Positions 8,004-16,127 of a DNA stretch of 17,012 bases are shown here, in pieces. This stretch comes from JBEVNX01 sp040507895 (GTDB taxonomy: Bacteria; Desulfobacterota; Binatia; JACPRU01): contig JBEVNX010000167.1 of the NCBI GenBank assembly GCA_040507895.1, positions 1-17,012 of the forward strand, read 5' to 3'. Below the pieces are notes generated by a model, which saw nothing but the letters and a program-made list of their open reading frames with translations, ran no database searches and was not told the DNA's origin. The position numbers and the translations under genes were made by a program. The number at the start of each line of letters is the position of its first letter. Position 1 is the stretch's first letter.

Positions 8004-9204
8004 AAAACGGATTCTGCGAATCGAGACCCAGGCTGATCCGCCCCAGTTGCTCGGTGATGCGGTCGATGTGGCCGTTGATGTGTAGGGGCATCGCTTGGAA
8101 ATCGCGATAGCGGCGCTCGAAATCCGTCCCCTCGCGCAAGCCGTTGCCGCCGAGGACGCGTAGGACGAGCTTCATCGCCTCGTCGCACAAAAGCACGGCC
8201 TGCATCCCCGCCGAGGTCTGCCGGAAGTAATCCCCCTCCGTCGCTATCGCGCGCGCGGCGATTCGCGCATCGGTTTCCGCCATCGCCGCGTACACCGTGT
8301 CCGTCGCTGCGTTGACCAACGCGCGGGCGCGACCGAGGTTCACGTGAATGGTGGGCTTCTCCACCATGCGCGTGCCGAAGATCGCGATGCGATCCCGGAT
8401 GCCCTTCGCAGTCTCGTTCACGGAGACCTCGGCCACGCCCGTCGCCATCGCGCCGAGCCACAGCACCGACAGTGCGACCCAATCCTCGCGATAGCGGTGA
8501 TGGATCATGGGGTAGTCGGGCTTTCGAAACAGCTCTCGGTACTTCGCCGGCCACGGCACGACGCGCTCGGTCGGCACGTCGACGCCGTCGTAGTGGATGT
8601 GATCGGTCGCGGATGCGCGCAGGCTCATACCGTCCCAGGTTTCTTGAATACGAACCTTCGGGTGGCGTAGATCCGCGAGCGCGAATCGTAGCGACGCGCT
8701 GCCCTCCGAGACGAACACGACACCCGCCCACTCCGCGTAGCGCCCGCCGGATCCGAACGCGGCCACACCCTTGAGCGTGGTGTTGCCCCGGCCTTCGACG
8801 CCCACGACATCGGTCGACGCGCCGGCGGGGAAGCAGAACCATTCGCGCTTCGACACGACGTCGCGGAGGAAGTCGGCGTTCTTGGGGCCGAGCAACCCCA
8901 CGAAGTGATGGAACGTGCACAGGTGATTCCACAGGCACCACGCGGTCGAGCCGCAAGTCGGCGCGATCGCGCGCAGCTCGTCGCCGATTGCGACGATACT
9001 CTCGTCGAGGCCCAAGAGCTCGGGGCTCGCCGACAAGCGCATGATATCGTTCCTCTTGATCGCAGCGATCAGCTCCGAGGAGACGGACCGGGTCTGATCC
9101 GCGCGCAGCGCCTGCGCGGCGATCTCTCCCAGCAACGGTGCGATGTACCTGGCATCGCCGGAGACGCAACCTTGCCGGGAAAAGGTGGGCTGGTCGTCGG
9201 ACAT
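8002..9204 (-). CDS. Acyl-CoA dehydrogenase-fold flavin monooxygenase (group D, HsaA/DszC-like)
   Basis: This 400-residue protein has the acyl-CoA dehydrogenase fold but looks like the two-component hydroxylases HsaA and DszC, which use reduced flavin and O2. Evidence: the APTCGSTAWCLWNH stretch (81-94) resembles the ST-AW motif of that group; a beta-domain follows at about 125-220; and the C-terminal helices contain LGGNGLREGTDFERRYRD (351-368). Where dehydrogenases carry the catalytic glutamate in an EGT motif, this protein has N377-G378-H379 (LHINGHIDRI), so alpha-beta dehydrogenation by the usual base is unlikely. The start has AGGGAG 8 nt upstream. It sits in an operon between the molybdopterin gene (81-bp gap) and the MetE-like gene (14 bp). 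A separate flavin reductase is needed and none is encoded here. The substrate could be a phenol, sterol ring fragment or sulfur heterocycle; I cannot choose. Confidence 0.78.
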   Translation of the reverse strand: MSDDQPTFSRQGCVSGDARYIAPLLGEIAAQALRADQTRSVSSELIAAIKRNDIMRLSASPELLGLDESIVAIGDELRAIAPTCGSTAWCLWNHLCTFHHFVGLLGPKNADFLRDVVSKREWFCFPAGASTDVVGVEGRGNTTLKGVAAFGSGGRYAEWAGVVFVSEGSASLRFALADLRHPKVRIQETWDGMSLRASATDHIHYDGVDVPTERVVPWPAKYRELFRKPDYPMIHHRYREDWVALSVLWLGAMATGVAEVSVNETAKGIRDRIAIFGTRMVEKPTIHVNLGRARALVNAATDTVYAAMAETDARIAARAIATEGDYFRQTSAGMQAVLLCDEAMKLVLRVLGGNGLREGTDFERRYRDFQAMPLHINGHIDRITEQLGRISLGLDSQNPF

Positions 9205-9285
9205 CGTCGGTTCTCCCTCGTCTCAACCTCTACGCGGGCCCTAGAGCGGTGCGGAACATGACTGGCCGCGCGGGTCAAAGGCGGG

Positions 9286-11319
9286 TTAGATCCGCTCGAC
9301 TTCCACGGTCGCGTCGAAGCTCGCTTGACCGCCGGAGAACCCGAAGATCTCAACGGCCTCGTCCGGGATGACCGGACGACCGTCCGTGAGCTCATTCAGC
9401 CCGAGCCATCCGTCGCGCATCCAAACGGTACCCGGCGGGACGTCGTCGGTCACCTGCGCCCGGGCGTGCATCTCGCCGCGCTCGTTGTAGACGCGGATCG
9501 CGTCGCCGTCCTTCAGGCTACGGCGCGAGGCGTCGTCGGGTGAGATCCACAGACGAGGCTCCGGATCGGCCGCGGCGAGCGTCGGCAGCGCGCGGCCATG
9601 GTCGTAGAAGCCGTGAAACTGCGTCAGCGTGCGTCCCTGACGAAACCGCAGCGTCTGAGGGGTAGCCGGCAGGTCTTCGGAGATCGGCAACGGCGGCAGC
9701 CCGAGCTCGCGCGCGCGCTCGGAGTAGAGCTCGATTTTGCCCGACGGCGTCGGGAAGCGGAGATCGGGGTGAGCTACGTGCGAGATGTTCAAGGCGCGGA
9801 TGCCGCCCTCCGCTCGCAGCGACGCCACGGTCGCGTGACCGGTAGCCGGATGATCGAGAATTGCGTCGAGGGGACCCTCCTCGTTCGTCCAGGGATAGAA
9901 GTCCATGATGCCGAGCCGGCCCGCCAGCTCGCGCAGCACCCACGTGACGGACTGCGTCTCGCCGGGAGGCGCGAGGATCTTCGGCATCAAATACAGGTGC
10001 GTGTTCGTGCTCTTGCAACCGAGCTCCTCGAGCCATGCGGTCGCCGGCAAGACGACGTCGGCAAAGCGGCGTGCGGTATCGTTCAGGAACAGGTCGTAGC
10101 TCACCACCAAGTCGGTTTGCGCCAGGCCTTTCGCCACGCTGCTCGCGTCTGCGTACGAAGAGAGCATGTCCGTACCGAAGAGGAGAAGCACGCGCACGTC
10201 GCCCGCGATGAGCCCCTCCGTGACGCGCGGCATCTGGCTCGGGCCGTAGCGGCCGGGCGGGCGGCGATCGAGAGCGAGCAAATCGTTGTTCAGCGCCTGA
10301 CCGTGTGCGGCACTGCCGTGCCGCGGACCGAAGCCGCCGCCGGGCACCCCGACGTTGCCGGTGAGCGCCGGAAGGCAGCCGATGGCCCGCGCCCCCTGCC
10401 AGCCGTTCGAGCCCTTGTGCATCGAGCTGCCGCCGAGAACCACCATCGCCGGCTTCGTCGTCGCGTAGCGGCGCGCGAGCTCGACGATCCGTTCCGCGGC
10501 GATGCCGGTGACGGAGGCGGCCCACCGCGGCGGGTGCGCCTCGACGTGCTTCGCGAGCGCCTCGAACCCGACGGTGTGGCGAGCGACGAAGTCGGCGTCG
10601 TGGAGGCGCTCGCCGATGATGACGTGCATGAGGCCGAGCGCCAGCGCGGCGTCGCTGCCCGGGCGGAGCACGAGCGCTGCGTCGGACTGCGAGGCGGCTT
10701 CCGTGCGACGCACGTCGATCGTGACGACGTGCGCGCCGCGTCGCCTAGCGGCCACGAGATGGCGTGCGGTGTTGGGCTGGCTCGCGAGGTTCGCGCCCCA
10801 GAGCAGGACGAGCGCCGCGTGCGCGCCCATGTCCTCCTTCGTGTGGGTCTCCAGGACGCCGGTGAGGCCGAGCCCGAAGGCGCCGAGGCCCCAGCAGATC
10901 ATCGTCGGGCTCCACCACTGGCAGCCGTAGAGATTCGAGAAGCGGCGCACGAGATGCGACGCCACCCGCGTGCCGTAGTTGTTGGTGAACAGGCCGTGCC
11001 CCGACCAGGTCCCGACGGCCTCCCGTCCCGCCTCGCGCATGCGCGCGGCGATCAGATCCAGGGCCTCAGGCCACGACGCGCGGTAGAGCTCGCCGCCCCG
11101 CGTCCCGCGGATGAGGGGGTGCAGGAGGCGGCGCGGGTTGCCGATGATCTCGCGCGAGGCCTGGCCGCGGATACAGAGGAAGCCCCGGCTGTCCGGATTG
11201 TCGGGATCGCCTCGGACACCGACGAGACGTCCGTCTTCGACGTCGACCAGCATCCCGCAGAGCGTGGGATGGCAGTTCATCGGGCACATCGTTCTCAGCG
11301 TAGCGGCCACGGTCGGCAT
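9286..11319 (-). CDS. Molybdopterin/4Fe-4S oxidoreductase (DMSO reductase superfamily)
   Basis: This 677-residue enzyme starts directly with the iron-sulfur domain: cysteines C12, C16, C21 and C49 (CPMNCHPTLC ... GFLCIRG) should hold a 4Fe-4S cluster. The molybdopterin parts follow. C142 (SPTMICWG) is a candidate Mo/W ligand, at the depth where formate dehydrogenase, periplasmic nitrate reductase and acetylene hydratase carry theirs. Later family blocks include LLWGANLASQPNT, GGSSMHKGSNGWQGARAIGCL, LTGNVGVPGGGFG and a C-terminal cap domain from about 570 with a PDDA-type start. No twin-arginine signal is present, so it is cytoplasmic. No iron-sulfur or membrane partner subunit is nearby. It leads the minus-strand operon, 81 bp ahead of the flavin monooxygenase. 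No Shine-Dalgarno is evident at its ATG. The reaction is unknown: it could be a dehydrogenase, hydroxylase, hydratase or oxide reductase. Confidence 0.87.
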   Translation of the reverse strand: MPTVAATLRTMCPMNCHPTLCGMLVDVEDGRLVGVRGDPDNPDSRGFLCIRGQASREIIGNPRRLLHPLIRGTRGGELYRASWPEALDLIAARMREAGREAVGTWSGHGLFTNNYGTRVASHLVRRFSNLYGCQWWSPTMICWGLGAFGLGLTGVLETHTKEDMGAHAALVLLWGANLASQPNTARHLVAARRRGAHVVTIDVRRTEAASQSDAALVLRPGSDAALALGLMHVIIGERLHDADFVARHTVGFEALAKHVEAHPPRWAASVTGIAAERIVELARRYATTKPAMVVLGGSSMHKGSNGWQGARAIGCLPALTGNVGVPGGGFGPRHGSAAHGQALNNDLLALDRRPPGRYGPSQMPRVTEGLIAGDVRVLLLFGTDMLSSYADASSVAKGLAQTDLVVSYDLFLNDTARRFADVVLPATAWLEELGCKSTNTHLYLMPKILAPPGETQSVTWVLRELAGRLGIMDFYPWTNEEGPLDAILDHPATGHATVASLRAEGGIRALNISHVAHPDLRFPTPSGKIELYSERARELGLPPLPISEDLPATPQTLRFRQGRTLTQFHGFYDHGRALPTLAAADPEPRLWISPDDASRRSLKDGDAIRVYNERGEMHARAQVTDDVPPGTVWMRDGWLGLNELTDGRPVIPDEAVEIFGFSGGQASFDATVEVERI

Positions 11320-11507
11320 GATACGCGGCTTGCGGGGGGGCGCATAGTCGGCCGACCCGTGACGCCGGTGCCGGCCTCAGCGTAGAGCTTCGAAACCCAT
11401 CGCCCGCCACGGGGGATCCAGCGCCGAAGTCTTCCGGTGCCCTGCGGTGCCGGACCCGCGGCGGAGCGGCTGCGCGAGCGCGTGACGCGCCGATTGCGCG
11501 CGCGAAA

Positions 11508-13445
11508 GTGGTGAGGCATCAGTCTGGCGACGTGCAGCGGATGCCCTTCAGCGGAGTGCCGGCACGTTCGCTCGCGCGGCACCGCCCGACGCTTCTCGAA
11601 GTGCTCTCCCTGTTCGCGCTGGTGCTGGGCGTCTACCTTCTCAACGGACGGGCGATTGCGTCGGGCGACACCGCGCCGAATCGCTATCTTCCCGTGAGCA
11701 TCTTGCGCGACGGCAGCTTTTACTTGGACGGTTTCCCCTTCCTCTACACGCCGAAGCTCCCCTACTACCTCCGCCATTTCAGGGAGCACTACGTGTCGTG
11801 TTATCCGGTGAGCGGCGCCGTCCTCGCTGTCCCGATCTATCTCCCCGCCGTGCTGAGAGGCGAACCGCCCGAAAGCCCCGTCTGGAAGGACCTCGACAAG
11901 GCTTCGGCGGCGGTGATCGTCGCTCTCTCGGCCCTCTTTCTGTATCTCGCCCTCGTCCAGTTGACGACCTTGCGAATGGCTCTGCTCGTCACTGGGTCCT
12001 ATGCATTCGGAACGAGCAGCTTGAGCGTCAGCAGCCAAGCCCTCTGGCAGCATGGCCCGAGCCAACTGGGGATCGCGGCGGCGCTCTATTTTCTCGTGAG
12101 GGGGCGCGAGGCGGAGCGATGGGTCGGCGTCAGCGGGTTCCCTCTGGCCTTCGCCATCATCTCGAGGCCCACCGATCTACTTCTCGTCGCGCCTCTCGGC
12201 TTGTACGTTCTGCTCTACTATCCGAAGCAAGTCCGCCGTCTGCTGGCTTTCGCTCTCCCGCCCCTGGCGTTCCAGCTCTGGTACAATGCCACGTACCAGG
12301 GAAGCGCGCTTTGGACGCAGGTCCCGATTCTTCGAGGGGAGCATTGGACGGGGCGATTCTGGGAGGGGTTCTCCGGACTCCTCCTCAGTCCAGGGCGCGG
12401 CTTGTTCGTCTACTCGCCCATCTTTCTCTTCTCGCTCGTCGCGTTGGTCGGGGCATGGAGAAAGGGCGGGGATCCTCTACTTCGCGCCGCGGGCGTGGGA
12501 GCCCTGCTCGTCGTTCTCCTGTACTGCAGGTGGTGGCCTTGGTGGGGGGGGCACACTTTCGGTCCGCGCCTCTTGGCCGACCTCGCTCCCGTGTTGGCGT
12601 TTGGCCTCTACCCGCTTCGCGAGGGATTGAACCGCAGTCGGTGGATCAAAACCGCCTTCGCCGCCGCGCTCCTCTGGTCCGTCGCCACGCACTCGATCGG
12701 CGCGTTCTGGGATGACATCGGCTGGAACGCGTTCCCGGAGGACGTCGATCGGGCGCCTCGCCGACTCTGGTCCTGGACCGACAACCAGGTCGTCAACCCG
12801 GTCTACTGGCGCGTGGAGACCTCTCTAAAGCGAACGCTGGGAATACCGATACCGGTCGGCGCGCTTCTCGAGCGGTACCGACGCGAGCAAATCGAAGGCG
12901 AACCCTGGAGCGACCGGGCCATCCGCGGGCTTCGCGGAGAGTACGAGCTGGCCAAGAGGATGGACGGCGTGGCCGAGATGGAGCGTCTGGAGCTCGAGCG
13001 CTTCACGCCGCGGACGAAGGTCGGCTGGGATTTCGGAGGCCTCTTGACGCTCGTCGGCTACGATTTTCTGGCCGTCGGGCCGCGGCAATTCGACGTCACG
13101 TACTACTGGCGGGCGCAGCGGACGATGAGGTCGGACTATGCGGCCTTCGTCCATTTCGACGGGCCCGGCTCCCGATTCCAGGACGACTACGTTCTAGGAG
13201 TGCCCCACCACGGCACGGCAAGCTGGGAAGACGGGGAGACCGTGAAGGTGAGGCGTCGCGTGCGCATGCCCCAATCGGCTCCGGCTGGCACCTACTCGAT
13301 GCGCTTGGGAGTCTGGGAACCACGGATCGGAAAGCACCTTCATCGACGCGAGGGATGGTGGCGCGGCTCGAGGGACGAGACTTTGCTCCGACTCGAGCTG
13401 GGCGCCGACGGGTCGATCCATGCCGAGCCCTCGCCGGCAACGTAG
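11508..13445 (+). CDS. GT39-like polytopic membrane glycosyltransferase with C-terminal beta domain
   Basis: The 645-residue protein has about 9-11 hydrophobic segments between residues 28 and 410, then a soluble C-terminal domain. After the first segment (about 30-46), the loop SGDTAPNRYLP places D54 where GT-C enzymes carry a catalytic acid. RPTDLLL and PRLLADLAP in later loops fit related uncharacterised membrane glycosyltransferases. From about 505 the sequence turns beta-rich (LLTLVGYDFLAVGPRQFDVTYYWRA...YAAFVHFDG), an Ig-like domain often attached to such proteins. Start: GTG 11508 gives the longest product. ATG 11541 (codon 12) is equally good, and neither has a clear Shine-Dalgarno. 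It is the only plus-strand gene in the right half, divergent from the molybdopterin gene (188-bp gap with several GC-rich short palindromes) and convergent with the second MetE-like gene (26 bp). Nothing links it to the catabolic genes around it. Sugar and acceptor are unknown. Confidence 0.8.
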   Translation: MVRHQSGDVQRMPFSGVPARSLARHRPTLLEVLSLFALVLGVYLLNGRAIASGDTAPNRYLPVSILRDGSFYLDGFPFLYTPKLPYYLRHFREHYVSCYPVSGAVLAVPIYLPAVLRGEPPESPVWKDLDKASAAVIVALSALFLYLALVQLTTLRMALLVTGSYAFGTSSLSVSSQALWQHGPSQLGIAAALYFLVRGREAERWVGVSGFPLAFAIISRPTDLLLVAPLGLYVLLYYPKQVRRLLAFALPPLAFQLWYNATYQGSALWTQVPILRGEHWTGRFWEGFSGLLLSPGRGLFVYSPIFLFSLVALVGAWRKGGDPLLRAAGVGALLVVLLYCRWWPWWGGHTFGPRLLADLAPVLAFGLYPLREGLNRSRWIKTAFAAALLWSVATHSIGAFWDDIGWNAFPEDVDRAPRRLWSWTDNQVVNPVYWRVETSLKRTLGIPIPVGALLERYRREQIEGEPWSDRAIRGLRGEYELAKRMDGVAEMERLELERFTPRTKVGWDFGGLLTLVGYDFLAVGPRQFDVTYYWRAQRTMRSDYAAFVHFDGPGSRFQDDYVLGVPHHGTASWEDGETVKVRRRVRMPQSAPAGTYSMRLGVWEPRIGKHLHRREGWWRGSRDETLLRLELGADGSIHAEPSPAT

Positions 13446-13471
13446 CTTCCGATCCGTCCGGTGCTCGAGCT

Positions 13472-14677
13472 CTACTTCCACAACTGCCTACTGGCGAGCC
13501 GCGCCCCTTCGACCAGCGCCGCCAGCTTCGCCCATTGCACTTGCACGTGGACGCGGGGACTGTTCCAACTCTGAGAGAAGCCGCAATCCGAGCCCGCGAT
13601 CACGTTCTCCCGGCCGACCAGCTCGGCGAAGTTCTTGAGCCGCAATGCGATCAGCTCGGGATGCTCGACGATGTTGGTTGCGTGGCCGACCACGCCCGGA
13701 ATCAGAATTTTTCCCTCCGGGAGCCTCACGTCCCGCCATATCTGCCATTCGTGCTCATGGCGGGGATTCGAGGCTTCGATCGAGTAGGCCCGCGCGTTCG
13801 CCATCAACACGAGATCGATGATGTCTCTCAGGTTCGGATCCGCGGTGTGCGGAACATTCTGGCTGCCGAAGCAGATGTGGTAGCGAATCCGATCTTCGGG
13901 GATTCCTTTTAAAGCGTGATTCAGCGCCTCCATCCGGAGCTCGGCCCATCGGCGGTATTCGGCGAAATCCTTGCCCTGAAACAGCATGAAGCGCTGCATG
14001 GGCAAGATGGCGTCGTCGACCTGCAGGATGAATCCCGCGTCCACGATCATCCGGTATTCGACGCTCAATGCGTCGGCGAGTGCGAACAGATACTCCTCTT
14101 GAGTCCCGTAGTGCTCGTTGGGCGTGAGCTCCATGCTGCAGGGCGCCACCACCGGCATGAAGGCCTCGTCGACTTCGACTTCGTCGAGAGCGGCCGTGAA
14201 ATTCTCGATGTCGCGTTGTAGACGCTCGGGCTTGTACTTCAGCGCGGAGGAACAGACGAGGTTGCGGTATTCGGCGATCTGACCGCCGTGGTAGCGATTC
14301 CTGGAGGGCGAGTCCGGCAGCCACTGGGTGGATTCGAACTCAGCATACCGCTGGTAGAAGTCCCCGAAGCGCTCCTGCTCGGGCCAGATCTTGCCCTCGA
14401 GCTCTTCCGGGGCCCTCACCGACTCCAACCCACCGATTCTGTCGCAGAGATACGTGATCCAGTTGATCTTCCCGTACTCTCCGTCATCGACCGTGTCGAT
14501 GCCGATGTCGGCTTGACGCTTGACGACGTCGCGGACGCCGGCCCTCAGCGCCTTCTCGTACGTCGGCTCGTCCACCGGCTCACCCAACCTGTTCTTGATC
14601 ATGAGCTCGACGAGCTCCGGCGTGCGCACCAGGCTGCCGACGTGGGTGGTTCGTATCCGAGTGTCGCTCGCTTGCAT
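13472..14677 (-). CDS. Single-barrel MetE-like zinc transferase, second copy
   Basis: This 401-residue protein is a second single-barrel member of the methionine synthase II/epoxyalkane:CoM transferase group, distant in sequence from the one at 6884-7987. The zinc set is complete: H267-I-C269 (YHICFGSQ), E301 (SIEASNP) and C365 (AGSDCGFS). The N-terminus carries the family phrase TTHVGSLVRTPEL (10-22), and VDDGE is at 63-67. The folate-binding N-terminal barrel of true MetE is absent. GAGGAGGG lies 7 nt before the ATG, a strong site. The gene follows the Rieske alpha gene in the same direction, but after a 199-bp gap with a long hairpin and a 14-bp palindrome, so it may have its own promoter or be tuned by RNA processing. 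Methyl, alkyl or thiol transfer linked to the Rieske enzyme's product is an inference. Confidence 0.84.
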   Translation of the reverse strand: MQASDTRIRTTHVGSLVRTPELVELMIKNRLGEPVDEPTYEKALRAGVRDVVKRQADIGIDTVDDGEYGKINWITYLCDRIGGLESVRAPEELEGKIWPEQERFGDFYQRYAEFESTQWLPDSPSRNRYHGGQIAEYRNLVCSSALKYKPERLQRDIENFTAALDEVEVDEAFMPVVAPCSMELTPNEHYGTQEEYLFALADALSVEYRMIVDAGFILQVDDAILPMQRFMLFQGKDFAEYRRWAELRMEALNHALKGIPEDRIRYHICFGSQNVPHTADPNLRDIIDLVLMANARAYSIEASNPRHEHEWQIWRDVRLPEGKILIPGVVGHATNIVEHPELIALRLKNFAELVGRENVIAGSDCGFSQSWNSPRVHVQVQWAKLAALVEGARLASRQLWK

Positions 14678-14748
14678 CTCGAATCCCTCCTCGAGCCGCC
14701 GTCAGCTTCGCGGTCGCCACGCCGCCCCGGCGAGTCGGCCCTCCGTCT

Positions 14749-14762
14749 CTAGAGGACTCTAG
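14749..14762. promoter_or_regulatory. 14-bp palindrome upstream of the second MetE-like gene
   Basis: CTAGAG-GA-CTCTAG has perfect 6-bp arms around a 2-bp centre, about 72 bp upstream of the MetE-like start. Size and position suit an operator for a dimeric regulator. No regulator gene is in the window and no clear promoter boxes were found. Confidence 0.35.
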
Positions 14763-14784
14763 CAGCAGAAGCGAAAGTGGAATC

Positions 14785-14850
14785 GGGAGCGGAGAGGGTC
14801 GCCGCCGTGGACAGCGAAGAGTCCGGCCCAAGGCGACCCCCTCCGCTCCC
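14785..14850 (-). terminator. Long intercistronic hairpin after the Rieske alpha gene
   Basis: Arms at 14785-14803 and 14832-14850 are 19 bp each and pair with one mismatch (A opposite G in the run of purines), around a 28-nt loop that can itself form a short GGAC/GTCC stem. The stem is very GC-rich and starts 26 bp beyond the alpha subunit stop. No T-run follows on the minus strand (only a moderately pyrimidine-rich stretch), so it is not a classic intrinsic terminator. It may instead cause partial termination, stabilise the upstream mRNA or mark a processing site that sets different levels for the oxygenase and the MetE-like protein. Confidence 0.6.
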
Positions 14851-14876
14851 GCCTTCGAACCTGCGGTAACAGTCCA

Positions 14877-16127
14877 CTAGAATTCCATGATCTCGCGGTA
14901 GTACTGCCAGAAGCCGCGCATCGCCGCTTCGCTGACCAGATTCTCCGCGTCGGCGACGCCCGTGCCGTCCAGTTCGAGGAACGAGCAGTCGTCGAGGTCG
15001 CGCGCGATGGCCTGCTGCTCGAGCTCGGCCGCATACCCGTCCTCCATGGAGATGAAGCCCGCCGGGCCTACGAAGTTCGCCTGCTTGATGCGCCGCGCCT
15101 GCATCTCGTCGTCGTCGTCCTCATAGCCGAAGAAAGTGAAGACCAGCTCGAACGCATCCGGTGCCTTCGGCAAGATCTGCCGGGTGGCCAGCGTATTGAG
15201 GATTTGCTGCACCACTAGACACGGGAAGATAGAGTGGATCGAGTTCGTCAGCTCCACGTCGAATTCCTTGCGGCTTTGCAAGATCGAAGGATCCTCGAGC
15301 GCATAGCCTTTTTGGTACGTCCGCAGGTTCGTATCCGCGTAAGCCGCGATCTCGGCCGTCTCCTCTCGCTTGTACGCCCGCCCCATGCAGTGCCGCCGCG
15401 CCTCGTCCATGAACATGCCGCCTCCCTGCGAGGAGCGGTAGATGCCGAAGGTCGTATGAAACAAGTGCAGCAGACTGGCGTGGTAACTGTCGCGGGTGTT
15501 CTCGGCATACAGCTTCCAATTGGCGCGTACGAACTGGCGGGCATAGCCGAGCACGCGGATCGGCCGGTTGAAGACGCGATCCAGCCACGGCCGCTGCGAA
15601 GGCCCGAGGTAGTCTTCCAGCGATTCGGTCTCTCGAGCGAACGAGACGAAGACGAGGCCGCCGTACGTCGCGACACGAAGTCCAGGAAGCGAGATCCCGG
15701 ATGGATCGAAGTCGGCGGAATACCCGCCCTTCCCTTCGATCCCCTTGCGGAAGGGGACGCCAATCAGACGACCGCGCAGATCATAGCTCCATTGGTGATA
15801 GACACAGACGTGGCTCGCTCGGTTGCCCTTCGCTTCCCGGCACACCAGCGCGCCGCGATGAGCGCAGCGATTGACGAAGGCGTGGAGCGAGCCGTCCTTG
15901 TCTCGCGACACCACGATCGGAGTGTCACCGACGAACGTCGCCTTGAAGTCTCCCGGATTGGGGAGCTCGGCGGCCAGAGCGACATAGCTCCAGACCGGGC
16001 CGCGAAAGATCCGCTCTTGCTCCCGTTGATAGATCGCCGGATCCACGAACACCCGATACGGGACGCGGGTCACTCCCTCCGCGGGCCAACGGAACGGGCG
16101 ATCGGGTTCTGTGCCAGCCACTTTCAC
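14877..16127 (-). CDS. Rieske aromatic-ring-hydroxylating dioxygenase alpha subunit
   Basis: This 416-residue protein is the catalytic subunit of a Rieske non-heme iron oxygenase, which adds one or two oxygen atoms to an aromatic or related ring. The Rieske cluster ligands are C88-x-H90 and C108-x2-H111 (NRCAHRG ... CVYHQW). The iron site follows in ENTRDSYHASLLH: bridging D213, then H216 and H221, with D363 (SMEDG) as the likely third ligand. The length is in the usual range (400-460). Start: GTG overlapping the stop of the NTF2-like gene (GTGA), with GGGAGG 5 nt upstream; translation is therefore coupled. A beta subunit lies further upstream, so the enzyme is probably an alpha3beta3 type. 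No ferredoxin or reductase gene is visible. Which ring it attacks cannot be read from the sequence. Confidence 0.93.
   Translation of the reverse strand: MKVAGTEPDRPFRWPAEGVTRVPYRVFVDPAIYQREQERIFRGPVWSYVALAAELPNPGDFKATFVGDTPIVVSRDKDGSLHAFVNRCAHRGALVCREAKGNRASHVCVYHQWSYDLRGRLIGVPFRKGIEGKGGYSADFDPSGISLPGLRVATYGGLVFVSFARETESLEDYLGPSQRPWLDRVFNRPIRVLGYARQFVRANWKLYAENTRDSYHASLLHLFHTTFGIYRSSQGGGMFMDEARRHCMGRAYKREETAEIAAYADTNLRTYQKGYALEDPSILQSRKEFDVELTNSIHSIFPCLVVQQILNTLATRQILPKAPDAFELVFTFFGYEDDDDEMQARRIKQANFVGPAGFISMEDGYAAELEQQAIARDLDDCSFLELDGTGVADAENLVSEAAMRGFWQYYREIMEF

Noticed and set aside
6884..9226. A single 780-codon frame read as a fusion protein ending in the MetE-like domain
   Set aside because: The first half overlaps the flavin monooxygenase in another frame and looks like Arg-rich shadow sequence. 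A ribosome binding site and GTG at 7987 define the true start.
9598..11385. Plus-strand open frame of 595 codons opposite the molybdopterin gene
   Set aside because: Arg/Ala/Glu-rich shadow of a gene with intact cysteine and molybdopterin motifs on the other strand.
11320..11507. Short GC palindromes and repeated CGGTGCC units in the divergent intergenic region as operators
   Set aside because: They are only 5-7 bp long and expected by chance at this base composition; no promoter boxes could be identified with confidence.
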